A stretch of 64,000 bases of DNA from Cyanosarcina radialis HA8281-LM2 (lineage in GTDB: Bacteria > Cyanobacteriota > Cyanobacteriia > Cyanobacteriales > CCAP-1448). Location: positions 1 through 64,000 of the forward strand of contig JAHHHA010000023.1 of the NCBI GenBank assembly GCA_019359615.1. The letters are read 5' to 3'. The notes below the pieces were generated by a model, which searched no databases, was not told where the DNA came from, and worked only from the letters and a program-made list of their open reading frames with translations. Position numbers and translations under genes: made by a program. Within the stretch, counting starts at the first letter, position 1. Every line of letters begins with the position of its first letter. Below are positions 16,747-25,632 of the stretch, piece by piece.

Positions 16747-17397
16747 ATGTTTTACTCGCAGATTTTCAGGTCTAAGCAACAAAGTATGTTTGACAAATTG
16801 CGGAAACTATTAGTTTATCAACAAATTGGAAAAAAAAATTTTGCGGGTAGTCTGTTCGATCGATTCGTTGGATTAGACTTTATTTTAGATAAATGTCCTG
16901 GCTCTACTGTATTGGATATAGGCAGTAATGAAGGGTTGATTAGTTATGAATTTGCTAAAAGAGGGAGTAAATTAATCCATGGCTTTGAGAAAGAAAAAGA
17001 CATGGTGAAGTTTACCAAAAGACTGTTCCGCGATATTCCGATTGAGAATAAATTCGTACGAGCAGATTTAGCTATATCCGGAGAAGAGTTCGAGCGAAGA
17101 TATCAAGACATTTTATTGAAGGAATACGACATCGTTCTATTTTTAGGAGTTTACCATCACCTCAAATATCAAATGCCAGAGAAAAATTTACACGATTTGG
17201 TAGAACTTCTCCTGGCTAAGTCTAAAAAATGGTTTGTCGTTAGAACTAATATGCTACCTGAGTTTGAATCAATTATTCTAGATAAAAACTTCCAATTAGT
17301 TTCCTCTACACCTGCCAAAGGTGGTGTTGGTTTACTGCATATTTATGAAAAGAAGGTGGACGTTGACTCCGGTTCCCCCTTTTTTAAGGGGGGCTAG
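16747..17397 (+). CDS. class I SAM-dependent methyltransferase
   Basis: The SAM-binding motif I is V-L-D-I-G-S-N-E-G near residue 58, and a F-L-G-V-Y-H-H-L-K block occupies the motif IV position. The ATG at 16747 has a GGGGG run 9 nt upstream; another possible start is the ATG at 16786 (M-F-D-K-L-R-K-L-L). The substrate is unknown. The last ten or so codons (G-S-P-F-F-K-G-G) are encoded by a dispersed repeat of the type CCCCCTTTTTTAAGGGGGGCT, so the original C-terminus has been replaced or extended. It is AT-richer than its neighbours and may be a transferred gene. Confidence 0.75.
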   Translation: MFYSQIFRSKQQSMFDKLRKLLVYQQIGKKNFAGSLFDRFVGLDFILDKCPGSTVLDIGSNEGLISYEFAKRGSKLIHGFEKEKDMVKFTKRLFRDIPIENKFVRADLAISGEEFERRYQDILLKEYDIVLFLGVYHHLKYQMPEKNLHDLVELLLAKSKKWFVVRTNMLPEFESIILDKNFQLVSSTPAKGGVGLLHIYEKKVDVDSGSPFFKGG

Positions 17398-17521
17398 GGG
17401 GGATGGAGCCATCAATATTTGTAACTAGCAACTTGCATTAATAGAACGATCGATCTTGCCGGAATGGATCTGGATAATCTCGATCGCATTTTCTGAGTAT
17501 TTTTCTTGAATTGTTGGCATA

Positions 17522-18034
17522 ATGAACTGTACGATGTTTTACTGGCAAAACATTGTTAGGGATTGCTTAGATCTTTATCTATCATTCATGTTACGGTTCA
17601 AAAAACCTTTATCGATTTATCCGATCGCAGTGCTGAGCGAGTCGATTTTAGCTGGCTGGCTGCTGTCTGAGTATCAAGCCTCTTGGTGGGCCTGGGTGGG
17701 TACTTGTGCTGTCAGCCTGCATCTAGCTTGGGCAGGATTTGACGCTATAGCTATAGGTCTGGTTTGGATAATCAGCTTGGTATGGATTGGCGCTTTTGCG
17801 GGTTCGTGGTTTAAAAACGTGCCTTGGGTTACGCCAGGAGTTTGGGCGGCGGCTTTAGCTGTAGTTTGGATTTTTGGGTTAATATTAATTTTGACCTTAG
17901 CTCAGGCTAGAAAGGTTCTACTCGCTGCCCGCTGGAGTCAAACTCAAGTTTTTTGGCTGTTAGCGATCGCTTCCTGGTTAGGACTGTGGTTGGGCTGGTT
18001 AGTAGATCGGATCTTTTTTCCTCAACTCAGGTAG
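17522..18034 (+). CDS. hypothetical integral membrane protein, 170 aa
   Basis: Four hydrophobic, Trp-rich segments (about 35-50, 55-90, 105-127 and 141-160) mark an inner-membrane protein. The short N-terminus M-N-C-T-M-F-Y-W is cytoplasmic by charge. No known motif is seen. The start at 17522 is the first ATG. The stop is 44 nt before the next gene, which runs the same way. Confidence 0.65.
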   Translation: MNCTMFYWQNIVRDCLDLYLSFMLRFKKPLSIYPIAVLSESILAGWLLSEYQASWWAWVGTCAVSLHLAWAGFDAIAIGLVWIISLVWIGAFAGSWFKNVPWVTPGVWAAALAVVWIFGLILILTLAQARKVLLAARWSQTQVFWLLAIASWLGLWLGWLVDRIFFPQLR

Positions 18035-18077
18035 GAAGATCGGTTAAGCTGTTAAAAATTATTATCTTGCGATCGCC

Positions 18078-18497
18078 GTGAATCCACCAGATTACCGTTC
18101 TAGAAGTCCTGGCTACTACTTAGAAAAAATCGATCCCGATATCTTAGCTAGCTTCAAACCAGAACAAATAGAAGCTATTACTTCAATTTTAAAGCAAGCT
18201 ATTCCTAAATCGTCTCCTAAGATCGTAGATTTTAGATTTACTGTCGATCTAATTTTTTCTCGTTTTTACCTGGTGTTATTAGTCGGTAAAGATTTTCGTA
18301 AAGAACAGCGGCAATATAAAGCTAGGGGAATCACCAGAGTTGGTAATATCATTACTGTTATAATTTTATTGATAGCAACTAACTTGACTATTAGTGCCTT
18401 AATTTTACTGATTGCCTATCTATTTAAATCAGTAATTGGACTCGACTTTTTGCCAAATCATTTTTCTGAAACTCTAAAGAAAATTTGGGGTAAATAA
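18078..18497 (+). CDS. hypothetical membrane protein, 139 aa
   Basis: The N-terminal 45 residues are hydrophilic (D-P-D-I-L-A-S-F-K-P-E-Q-I-E-A-I), followed by a membrane segment with F-Y-L-V-L-L-V-G, a basic loop with K-E-Q-R-Q-Y-K-A-R-G and a second long hydrophobic stretch. The start is GTG at 18078, inside a HIP1-like context, with no obvious ribosome binding site. The family is not recognised. Position and direction suggest it may be transcribed with the upstream membrane protein. Confidence 0.6.
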   Translation: MNPPDYRSRSPGYYLEKIDPDILASFKPEQIEAITSILKQAIPKSSPKIVDFRFTVDLIFSRFYLVLLVGKDFRKEQRQYKARGITRVGNIITVIILLIATNLTISALILLIAYLFKSVIGLDFLPNHFSETLKKIWGK

Positions 18498-18680
18498 AAG
18501 TAATTGGAGCAGAGGATGGGGAGAGGGGAATATGGGAGCAGAGGCTTCCGCCGCGAGCGTCAGCCGAACGCGGAAAATTAACTACTGACAACTGACAATT
18601 GACATTCTGAACTTCTGAACTCCTTCAAGCTGAGCGTAGCCGAAGCTTGAACTTCTGAACTTCTTAAAAAAGGTAGCAAC

Positions 18681-20132
18681 ATGACATCGATCCGCGAATT
18701 GCATCAACAATTGGTAAAAAAAGAACGTTCGGCAGTTGAAATTACTCAAGCAGCTTTAGCACGCATTCAGGAAGTAGAACCGCAAGTACATAGTTTTTTG
18801 TGCGTTACCGCCGATAAAGCCTTAGCCCAAGCCCAAGCAGTTGATGCCAAGATTGCAGCGGGAGAAGAAATTGGGCTGCTAGCAGGAATTCCGATCGGGA
18901 TTAAAGATAATATGTGTACTCAAGGAATTCCTACTACTTGCGCTTCTAAAATCTTAGAAAATTTCGTGCCCCCATACGAATCGACCGTGACGCAAAAACT
19001 AGCTGAGGCTGGGGCGGTAATGGTAGGCAAAACGAATTTAGATGAATTTGCCATGGGCAGTTCTACGGAAAATTCGGCGTTTCAAGTAACGTCTAATCCT
19101 TGGGATTTGTCGCGAGTGCCAGGAGGTTCTTCGGGCGGTTCGGCGGCGGCAGTAGCAGCAGGAGAATGCGTAGTCGCTACTGGTTCGGATACTGGCGGTT
19201 CTATCCGTCAACCAGCATCTTTTTGTGGGGTGGTAGGGCTAAAACCGACTTACGGATTGGTTTCTAGGTTTGGGTTAGTCGCTTTTGCTTCTTCGTTAGA
19301 TCAAATCGGGCCGTTTGGTCGCACGGTAGAAGATGCGGCGATTTTATTACAAGCGATCGCGGGTTACGATCCTAAAGATTCTACTAGTCTCAATGTCAAA
19401 ATTCCTGACTACACGAAAGCGCTCAAATCGAAGCTGAAAAATCTCAAAGTTGGGGTAGTTAAAGAAACCTTTGGTGAAGGGTTAGATCCGCAAGTAGGAA
19501 AAGCAGTAAACGAAGCGATCGCTCAACTGCAAAAATTAGGGGCTAAAGTTAAAGAGATTTCTTGTCCCCGATTTCGCTATGGCTTACCCGCATATTACAT
19601 CATCGCTCCCAGCGAAGCCTCGGCTAATTTGGCTCGCTACGATGGGGTGAAATATGGTTTTCGCACCCCCAACCCCGAAAACCTCTTAGAAATGTACTAT
19701 CAAACTAGGGCGGCTGGTTTTGGTACCGAAGTTAAGCGCCGAATTATGGTGGGAACTTACACCCTATCGGCTGGCTATTACGATGCTTATTATCTCAAAG
19801 CTCAAAAAGTCAGAACCTTGATTAAAGAAGACTTCGATAAAGCTTTTGAGGATGTCGATGTTTTAGTGACTCCAACCGCTCCGATTACAGCGTTTAAAGT
19901 CGGAGAAAAAACCGACGATCCGCTGAGTATGTATTTGACAGATTTAATGACAATTACCGTCAATTTGGCTGGCTTACCAGGAATTAGTATTCCTTGCGGT
20001 TTTGACGATAATAACTTGCCAATTGGGATGCAGCTAATCGGTAAAGTGTTGGGAGAAGAGCAACTGCTTCAAGTAGCTCACGCTTACGAACAAGCAACTG
20101 ATTGGCATCTGCGATCGCCTTCACTAAAATAG
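18681..20132 (+). CDS. gatA: glutamyl-tRNA(Gln)/aspartyl-tRNA(Asn) amidotransferase subunit A
   Basis: This 483-residue amidase-signature enzyme has the complete Ser-cisSer-Lys triad: Lys75 in I-G-I-K-D-N, Ser150 in P-G-G-S-S-G-G-S, and Ser174 in [10 protein letters not shown]. GatA releases ammonia from glutamine, which GatB uses to convert Glu-tRNA(Gln) to Gln-tRNA(Gln). The length is normal. gatB and gatC are not in the window; scattered gat genes are usual in cyanobacteria. An AAAAGG-like sequence lies before the ATG at 18681. The preceding 180 nt hold repeats. Confidence 0.97.
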   Translation: MTSIRELHQQLVKKERSAVEITQAALARIQEVEPQVHSFLCVTADKALAQAQAVDAKIAAGEEIGLLAGIPIGIKDNMCTQGIPTTCASKILENFVPPYESTVTQKLAEAGAVMVGKTNLDEFAMGSSTENSAFQVTSNPWDLSRVPGGSSGGSAAAVAAGECVVATGSDTGGSIRQPASFCGVVGLKPTYGLVSRFGLVAFASSLDQIGPFGRTVEDAAILLQAIAGYDPKDSTSLNVKIPDYTKALKSKLKNLKVGVVKETFGEGLDPQVGKAVNEAIAQLQKLGAKVKEISCPRFRYGLPAYYIIAPSEASANLARYDGVKYGFRTPNPENLLEMYYQTRAAGFGTEVKRRIMVGTYTLSAGYYDAYYLKAQKVRTLIKEDFDKAFEDVDVLVTPTAPITAFKVGEKTDDPLSMYLTDLMTITVNLAGLPGISIPCGFDDNNLPIGMQLIGKVLGEEQLLQVAHAYEQATDWHLRSPSLK

Positions 20133-20137
20133 AATTC

Positions 20138-20195
20138 TGGCGGTTGAAACCGCAGCTATACAAACTCTCGTCCGCCTGCGCGGACTTCAAGAGAC
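20138..20195. repeat. dispersed repeat GGCGGTTGAAACCGCAGCTATACAAA..GTCCGC
   Basis: It is the inverted form of copies at 36437-36486 and 38577-38626. Each joins a GGCGGTTGAAACCGC palindrome to a GTCCGC-NNNN-GCGGAC palindrome. Confidence 0.8.
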
Positions 20196-20232
20196 GCGAT
20201 CGATTATTTCTTGGCATTTCGGGGAAAATAGC

Positions 20233-20522
20233 ATGGTCGTACAAATCCAGATCCGACAGTTAGATGTTCCCCCAGGACAACGAGTGTTGCTACATCAAAT
20301 TAATTGGCACGAATTTGAGTTTATTTTAGAAGAACTAGGAGAAGACCGTCCATCTCGCATAGCTTACAGCAAAGGAACTTTAGAAACTAGAATGCCATTG
20401 CCAGAACGTGAGGTCAATAAAGAAATTGTAGGCGATATGGTGAAGATTTTGCTGGAAGAGTTAGAGATCGATCGCGAATGTTTTGGTTCTACTACCTTTA
20501 AGCGCGAGGATATGGAACATGG
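20233..20522 (+). pseudogene. Uma2-family (DUF820) endonuclease-like gene, 5' part, interrupted by IS
   Basis: The frame encodes 96 residues of a Uma2 protein (R-I-A-Y-S-K-G-T-L-E-T-R-M-P-L-P-E-R-E, then C-F-G-S-T-T-F-K-R-E-D-M-E-H-G). At 20523 it runs into an insertion element and would continue into about 27 unrelated codons. Excising the element joins it in frame to 21712-21835, restoring E-D-M-E-H-G-I-E-P-D-N-C-F-Y-I-Q-N, a hallmark of the family. Uma2 proteins have a PD-(D/E)XK-like fold and are very common in cyanobacteria, with unknown roles. Confidence 0.88.
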
Positions 20523-21702
20523 CAGAAGTGTTGAATACTTAATAAAACTTTACATCCTGAAAAATACTAAACCTAAAAAGCCTGAAATTGTCAACATAAC
20601 ATAATATCTTCAAGCCAATGAACGTAACTGATTTTCTGACACATACAAGCTTGTAAATAGCGGAGTTTATCTAATAATTTATCTCCCCACTGTTGGGGAA
20701 TGGATAAAAGCTGTAAAATTAGATATGCTATAAGACTAGTATAAATTTGTATGGTGATGCCATTGACATTTTTAGTAATTAATCTATCGAGTTTTAAGTG
20801 CATCTTTAAAAACTTCCATAATAACTCGATTCCCCAACGCCATCGATAAATCTCTCGAATTTCATCATCCCCAATACTTCCCTCTCCTGAACCAGGTAGA
20901 TTAGTCACCAAACGAAATTCACTTTTGGTTTCTAAATCGCAAAAGTTAATTATTCTATAAGCTGGAGCATCAACCGATGAACCGATTTTAACTAAGCCAT
21001 CTGTTGGCGAAAATTCTAACTTCCAATTGTTCTTTATCCGCAAAACAAAATATTTGTTATCTCGACATAAACTCTCAATAAATTCTAATCCAGCAAAACC
21101 TCTATCCATTACACCAACGCCATTGACCGGTAAACAATCTATCATTTTTGCACCAAATTTATAGTCATGGTCATAGCCAAAGTTAATCAAATTACCAGCC
21201 GGACTGCCTGTAGCTAAATTCAGAGAACTAAAAAGTTTGACTTGATGATAATCCAACGCCCACAATAATTTGCTTGTCAGCGTAATAATCGTTGAATCAA
21301 TCGGACAAATCTCATATTTGCCAGATAATCTTTGAGAACTTTTCTGCCCTAATAATTGATTGAGTTTTTGATAGATTTGCTGAAAAGGTTGGCAGCTTCG
21401 ACCGGCGCTGGCCTTAGAAAATGTCGAAATATCCAGGGTAAATCCCGTGTTATTTAATCTTTTAAATATATCTCTCATACTGGTTAAACTGTTATCTAGT
21501 GTGTACGAGAGCCAACATTCAAAGAATAAGCGACTGTTTAATACTGGATAATCGTTTTTTGGTAGTTCTTCCAGAATAGTCTTGACAATCTTGGGAAACG
21601 ATCTTATAATCATAAGCAACAAATATATTTAGATTTCTAGCCCAAAGTATAACAGCTTTTGGGCTATTTTTATCGATTTTTTCTTAACATTCAACACTTC
21701 TG
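20523..21702 (-). mobile_element. complete IS4-family insertion sequence, 1180 bp
   Basis: Perfect 14-bp terminal inverted repeats CAGAAGTGTTGAAT / ATTCAACACTTCTG lie at 20523-20536 and 21689-21702. The flanks are a 9-bp direct target duplication GGAACATGG at 20514-20522 and 21703-21711. One transposase gene is present. Both ends and both duplicate copies are perfect, so the insertion is probably recent. Confidence 0.93.
20591..21613 (-). CDS. IS4-family transposase
   Basis: The product is a DDE transposase of about 340 residues, with Asp in C-P-I-D-S-T-I and in V-M-D-R-G-F-A and the IS4 Y-(2)-R-(3)-E-(6)-K signature in I-Y-R-W-R-W-G-I-E-L-L-W-K-F-L-K. The full catalytic set is present and the frame is intact, so the element may still be active. 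The ATG at 21613 is preferred over two upstream TTG codons. The base composition is AT-richer than the host genes. Confidence 0.92.
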   Translation of the reverse strand: MIIRSFPKIVKTILEELPKNDYPVLNSRLFFECWLSYTLDNSLTSMRDIFKRLNNTGFTLDISTFSKASAGRSCQPFQQIYQKLNQLLGQKSSQRLSGKYEICPIDSTIITLTSKLLWALDYHQVKLFSSLNLATGSPAGNLINFGYDHDYKFGAKMIDCLPVNGVGVMDRGFAGLEFIESLCRDNKYFVLRIKNNWKLEFSPTDGLVKIGSSVDAPAYRIINFCDLETKSEFRLVTNLPGSGEGSIGDDEIREIYRWRWGIELLWKFLKMHLKLDRLITKNVNGITIQIYTSLIAYLILQLLSIPQQWGDKLLDKLRYLQACMCQKISYVHWLEDIMLC

Positions 21703-21711
21703 GGAACATGG

Positions 21712-21835
21712 CATCGAACCAGATAACTGCTTTTATATCCAAAACCACCAACGAATGAGAGGTAAAACTCGAATAGATCTTACAGTCGATCCGCCGCCAG
21801 ATCTAGCGATCGAAGTGCGATCGCAGATCTTGTAG
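21712..21835 (+). pseudogene. Uma2-family gene, 3' remnant beyond the IS
   Basis: This continues the Uma2 frame of 20233-20522: I-E-P-D-N-C-F-Y-I-Q-N-H-Q-R-M-R-G-K, then D-P-P-P-D-L-A-I-E-V-R-S-Q-I-L and stop. The family normally continues about 50 residues past D-L-A-I-E-V. Here the stop codon TAG is supplied by a dispersed repeat (21831-21863). The gene was therefore probably already truncated before the IS landed. Confidence 0.8.
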
Positions 21836-21863
21836 GTTGGGTTGAACGAAGTGAAACCCAACA
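21831..21863. repeat. single arm of the GTAGGTTGGGTTGA repeat family
   Basis: TGTAGGTTGGGTTGAACGAAGTGAAACCCAACA matches the left arm of the palindrome at 14602-14631. It provides the premature stop of the Uma2 remnant. Confidence 0.8.
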
Positions 21864-21891
21864 GCAACCAAAGAATTGATAGATTAAATAA

Positions 21892-23070
21892 TTATATTTG
21901 AGATTTCGATCGCTCCCCTCCTAGTAAACCCAACACGACTTGTACCGCACAAGCTACAGCTACCAATCCAATTAACGCTAGCGGTGACAGAGGAGAACCA
22001 AAAGCAGCCAGCAGGAGAATGAAGGCTGCTGAGCCGACACGATAAGCTGCTAAAATCTTTCGCCGCCGGATCGTTCCTAAAGTACAGGTAATCAGGTGGA
22101 TAACTGCTAAAGCGAGCAAGCAAATCGCCACCGAACCGCCAAGCAACCAGCGATCGCTAGCTAGTAATGTTCCGGTTTTGGCAGCCTTAATTAAATGCTC
22201 TACGCCTACGCCTGTAGCTGCAATCCCAATAGCTAAGGGCAGATGAGCGTAAAGCCAAATCAGGCCGATTTTCATGTTGCCTACTCCCATCGCCCGTAAG
22301 GGAGAACCATCCACGCTGTCGAAATAAAGCCACCATAAAGTAAAAGCGATCGCCAGTCCCAATAAAGCTACAGCCGCCGATAAAACTCCCCATTCTAGTT
22401 CGGTAACTCCTCTGACTACAGCAATTACTGCCTCGCCTAAAACGATGATGGTAAATAAGCCCAAACGTTCTGGAATGTGAGAAAAACTTGGGGGAATCTT
22501 GACTACCAAATGTCCTGCGTTGAGAGGGGTGTAGAAGTCTACCATCAGTCCCAAGATCCACAGGCCAAATTTGGCAGGCATGGGGACGAAAATCGACCCC
22601 AACCAGATAGCGGCCGCGATGCCAAACCCTTTGGTATACCAATTAACTAATCCCCGCGCTGAAGGGACAAAATAGCCAGCTGAGAGATATTGACCGATCA
22701 AAATTACCCGAACGGCGACGTAGGAAAGAGCAAAACCATCTGCACTCTTGCCCAATCCGTAGCTCGCGTTGACTGCTAGCACCGCGATCGCTACCATTTG
22801 CAACAACGTCAGCAATCTGTGCCCTAAGTCGTCAGTATCGAACCGAGTGGCGTAAAAAGTTGCGCCTACCCAAGACCACCAAATCGGGACGAATAGCAGG
22901 ACGTAGCCTAGATAGTCTAAAAGGTCGATCTCCTTGCCTAAAGTATGAGCCACTTCCGCGATCGCAGCGACAAATACCAAGTCGTAAAACAGTTCTAGCC
23001 AAGTAGCGCGTCGTTCTTCTTCACCATCAGCAGTTCGCAGGCGAGGAGGTTGCCATAAACTTCTTGTCAT
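21892..23070 (-). CDS. ltrA: low temperature requirement protein A (LtrA) family membrane protein
   Basis: This 392-residue polytopic protein has about ten hydrophobic segments. Its N-terminal block A-T-W-L-E-L-F-Y-D-L-V-F-V-A-A-I-A is the LtrA signature, and a second conserved block is E-R-L-G-L-F-T-I-I-V-L-G-E-A. LtrA was named from a cold-growth mutant of Listeria; its molecular role is unresolved. The length is standard. It stands alone, bounded by repeats. Confidence 0.9.
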   Translation of the reverse strand: MTRSLWQPPRLRTADGEEERRATWLELFYDLVFVAAIAEVAHTLGKEIDLLDYLGYVLLFVPIWWSWVGATFYATRFDTDDLGHRLLTLLQMVAIAVLAVNASYGLGKSADGFALSYVAVRVILIGQYLSAGYFVPSARGLVNWYTKGFGIAAAIWLGSIFVPMPAKFGLWILGLMVDFYTPLNAGHLVVKIPPSFSHIPERLGLFTIIVLGEAVIAVVRGVTELEWGVLSAAVALLGLAIAFTLWWLYFDSVDGSPLRAMGVGNMKIGLIWLYAHLPLAIGIAATGVGVEHLIKAAKTGTLLASDRWLLGGSVAICLLALAVIHLITCTLGTIRRRKILAAYRVGSAAFILLLAAFGSPLSPLALIGLVAVACAVQVVLGLLGGERSKSQI

Positions 23071-23135
23071 GCCAAAATTCCCTTTGCTCTCTCCCTAATT
23101 ACTATATGGCAGGCACAAAACTTTGTTTGGTTTGC

Positions 23136-23302
23136 CCTCACCGCTCGGCTGAGCGCTCGCGCCGAAGCCCTAAATCCCTCTCCCGTGGGAGAGGGACTTT
23201 AAAGCTTCCGTTCTCCCCTCTCCAGTAAAAAGAAACTTCCTTTTCCCTCTCCTTGTAGGAGAGGGCTTCTTTGAGGTGGGAGAGGGGCCGGGGGTGAGGT
23301 CA
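23136..23302. repeat. composite of dispersed palindromes (CCCTCTCCC family)
   Basis: The stretch contains CCCTCACC..GAGCGCTCGCGCCGAAGCCC, then CCCTCTCCCGTGGGAGAGGGA, then CCCTCTCCTTGTAGGAGAGGGC, and finally the inverse GAGGTGGGAGAGGGGCCGGGGGTGAGG. The ends face each other, so the whole unit could fold into one long structured element. Confidence 0.75.
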
Positions 23303-23319
23303 GCTAGTAGAGATGAAAG

Positions 23320-24414
23320 CTAAACCTCTAGAGCTAAATCCGGGAAGACTTCTCTCACCGCTGGATGAACTAGTCGGCAATTTTTCACGTTTAAGCCCTT
23401 GGCTAGCGCTGGGTCTAATTCTAGAGCCTCTAAAGAGCGATCGGCCAGCTTCAGGACGTAAGGGAGAGTGCTGTTATTCAGGGCTTGGGTTGATGTCCAA
23501 GGTACGGCTCCCGGCATATTAGGCACGCCGTAATGCACTACCCCTTCTTCAACATAGGTGGGACGGGTGTGAGATGTCGCTCTTAAAGTTTCCACGCAAC
23601 CCCCTTGATCGACTGCGACATCGACGATTACCGAGCCAGGGCGCATTTTTTGCACCAGTTCGCGAGATACCAAAATCGGAGCGCGACGACCTGGAACTAA
23701 AACCGCACCGATCAATAAGTCAGCTTCAGAGGCGATCGCTTCGATTTGCAAAGAGTTGCTGTAAAGTAGTTCTACCCTAGAGCCAAAGAGAGTTTCTAAG
23801 TACGCCAACCGCTCGACGTTCACGTCCAAAATTTGGACTCTAGCGCCCATCCCCACGGCCATGCGGGCCGCTTCCGTACCGACGATCCCGCCGCCTAAAA
23901 CCACCACATTTCCAGGTCTGACTCCAGGAACGCCGCCTAAAAGTACGCCTCGACCCCCTTGCTGGCGTTCTAAGAACCTCGCGCCAAACTGCACGGATAA
24001 GCGTCCGGCAATGATGCTCATAGGAGTTAGTAGAGGCAGCTTGCCATCGGGCAGTTCTACGGTTTCGTAAGCGATCGCAGTCGTGCCGCTGTCAATTAAA
24101 TGTTCCGTCAAACGGCGATCGGCTGCCAAGTGTAGGTAAGTAAATAAAATCTGGCCTTTTTGTAAGAAGTCGTATTCTGGAGAGAGGGGTTCTTTAACTT
24201 TGACTACCAATTCTCGATTCCAAGCTTCGGCCGCTGAGGGCACAATTTTCGCCCCTGCTTGGATGTAATCTTCGTCTGTGAAGCCAGCGCCGTTACCCGC
24301 CGCACTTTCGACAAAAATCGCATGACCGCGTTCGTACAAAACTCTAACGCTGCTAGGACTCAACCCCACCCGGAACTCTTGGTCTTTGGTTTCTTTAGGG
24401 ACACCGATTTCCAT
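23320..24414 (-). CDS. ald: alanine dehydrogenase
   Basis: This 364-residue NAD-dependent enzyme interconverts L-alanine and pyruvate plus ammonia. The catalytic Lys74 (V-V-K-V-K-E-P) and His95 (Y-L-H-L-A-A-D) are present. The nucleotide-binding G-G-G-I-V-G-T-E-A-A-R motif follows, and the conserved P-N-M-P-G-A-V-P-W-T-S-T block lies near residue 300. The length is normal. Alanine racemase lies 4 kb away on the other strand, but the two are not an operon. Confidence 0.97.
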   Translation of the reverse strand: MEIGVPKETKDQEFRVGLSPSSVRVLYERGHAIFVESAAGNGAGFTDEDYIQAGAKIVPSAAEAWNRELVVKVKEPLSPEYDFLQKGQILFTYLHLAADRRLTEHLIDSGTTAIAYETVELPDGKLPLLTPMSIIAGRLSVQFGARFLERQQGGRGVLLGGVPGVRPGNVVVLGGGIVGTEAARMAVGMGARVQILDVNVERLAYLETLFGSRVELLYSNSLQIEAIASEADLLIGAVLVPGRRAPILVSRELVQKMRPGSVIVDVAVDQGGCVETLRATSHTRPTYVEEGVVHYGVPNMPGAVPWTSTQALNNSTLPYVLKLADRSLEALELDPALAKGLNVKNCRLVHPAVREVFPDLALEV

Positions 24415-24475
24415 ATCCCACCTCTTTCTGCTAAGGATTACCGTGCGCTTAACTGAGAAAGGCTGAATAAACGAT

Positions 24476-24754
24476 ATGTCCTTGACGCTTCAGTTGACAG
24501 TCCATCGAGCAGCCTTGACAATGGTACACAATAAAAATGCTAACAAATCGCAAACTAGCTTGGTAGATAAATTGATGCCAGTCATGACCCCACCGCAACC
24601 CTCTGTAACGCCAAAACTAGACTCACCCAAGTTTGGCTTTAACGACTACGCCGAACGTTTGAACGGTAGAGCCGCCATGATTGGTTTTGTTTTGATGCTC
24701 GTCATTGAATACCTAACCGGGGAAGGCATCCTCTCTTGGCTGGGCTTAAAATAG
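24476..24754 (+). CDS. hli: high-light-inducible protein (Hli/Scp, one-helix CAB-like)
   Basis: The C-terminal 40 residues carry the chlorophyll-binding motif A-E-R-L-N-G-R-A-A-M-I-G-F and a single transmembrane helix (V-L-M-L-V-I-E-Y-L-T-G). These are typical of the Hli proteins that bind chlorophyll and carotenoid and protect photosystem II under light stress. The N-terminal extension of about 50 residues is long for the family. The ATG at 24521 would shorten it by 15 residues, and neither start has a strong ribosome binding site. Hli genes are usual RpaB targets; no clear HLR1 repeat is visible directly upstream. Confidence 0.9.
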   Translation: MSLTLQLTVHRAALTMVHNKNANKSQTSLVDKLMPVMTPPQPSVTPKLDSPKFGFNDYAERLNGRAAMIGFVLMLVIEYLTGEGILSWLGLK

Positions 24755-24969
24755 AAGTGATGAGCGTTAGGGGCAAAGGATTTGGGATAAAATCTGCGGT
24801 TAAAATCAACGATCGATCGCCTAAATGCTTTGCCCCAGGTAAGTTTTAAGTTCAAAATACTGCTCTTTTTCGCTTAACAGTTGAGATTTAGGGCGGATAG
24901 CGATCGACAAACTGTTATTCTCAAATATTTGCAGACAAACCCGTTTTATTAGAGTTAATCGTTAAATAT

Positions 24970-25242
24970 ATGAACCGATTTTTAAAATCTGCCTACCGTA
25001 AAGAGCCAATTACTAGTTTCATGGCGATCGCTGGTGCGGTTGATGTAGCCATTGGTGGCCTCGATCGCAGTTGGTCTTTACTGTTTTTTGGTTGCTCTTT
25101 AGTAGGAGTTGCGATCGCTATTCGTTGGTGGCAATCTCAAAATACTCAAGAAGAACTAGACGAGGACTCGCCCAAGTATTTTCTTAACTCCCAATCTTCT
25201 CGACCAGCATTACCGACGCTCGATCGTGGTAAGCGAAAGTAG
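24970..25242 (+). CDS. hypothetical membrane protein, 90 aa
   Basis: Two hydrophobic segments (about 16-30 and 35-52) flank a short loop with G-G-L-D-R-S-W-S. The C-terminal third is hydrophilic, acidic then basic (E-E-L-D-E-D-S, then L-D-R-G-K-R-K). There is no known domain. It probably sits in the inner or thylakoid membrane as a hairpin. It is transcribed in the same direction as hli but separated by 215 nt. Confidence 0.65.
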   Translation: MNRFLKSAYRKEPITSFMAIAGAVDVAIGGLDRSWSLLFFGCSLVGVAIAIRWWQSQNTQEELDEDSPKYFLNSQSSRPALPTLDRGKRK

Positions 25243-25383
25243 CATTTATTTTTTAAAAAATAAATTTATAGGTTTTGTCTGCTGAGCTATTACCATTGAT
25301 TTCCAGGCTTTTTTCAAAACCCGCTATACAGCAGTAGTTCAATTGTACTAAATTGTAGTTGGTATTTAGTTAACAAGTGAACT

Positions 25384-25569
25384 ATGCAACGCAGTCGCAA
25401 ACAGAGTAAGCCAGAAAATCCTAACACTGGCCTTAGCGTCATTTTCTCAGAAAAAGCTCTCATTGCCTTGCTGTCTGTGACATTTGCTTTAGGCATTGCC
25501 CATCTACAGTTTAGTAATTTAGCTAACCAAACTCTGCCTACAAAAGTTGGACAAGACAGACACAATTAG
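25384..25569 (+). CDS. hypothetical single-span membrane protein, 61 aa
   Basis: A basic N-terminus (Q-R-S-R-K-Q-S-K) is followed by one hydrophobic helix (A-L-I-A-L-L-S-V-T-F-A-L-G-I-A) and a hydrophilic tail. The positive-inside layout favours a real membrane peptide. No ribosome binding site stands out. The stop lies 63 nt before the next gene. Confidence 0.5.
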   Translation: MQRSRKQSKPENPNTGLSVIFSEKALIALLSVTFALGIAHLQFSNLANQTLPTKVGQDRHN

Positions 25570-25632
25570 CGAAGTTTGTCTTAAAAAAAATAAAGAAAAT
25601 AAAAAAACTCGCGTACCAAGGAGACTTAGCTT

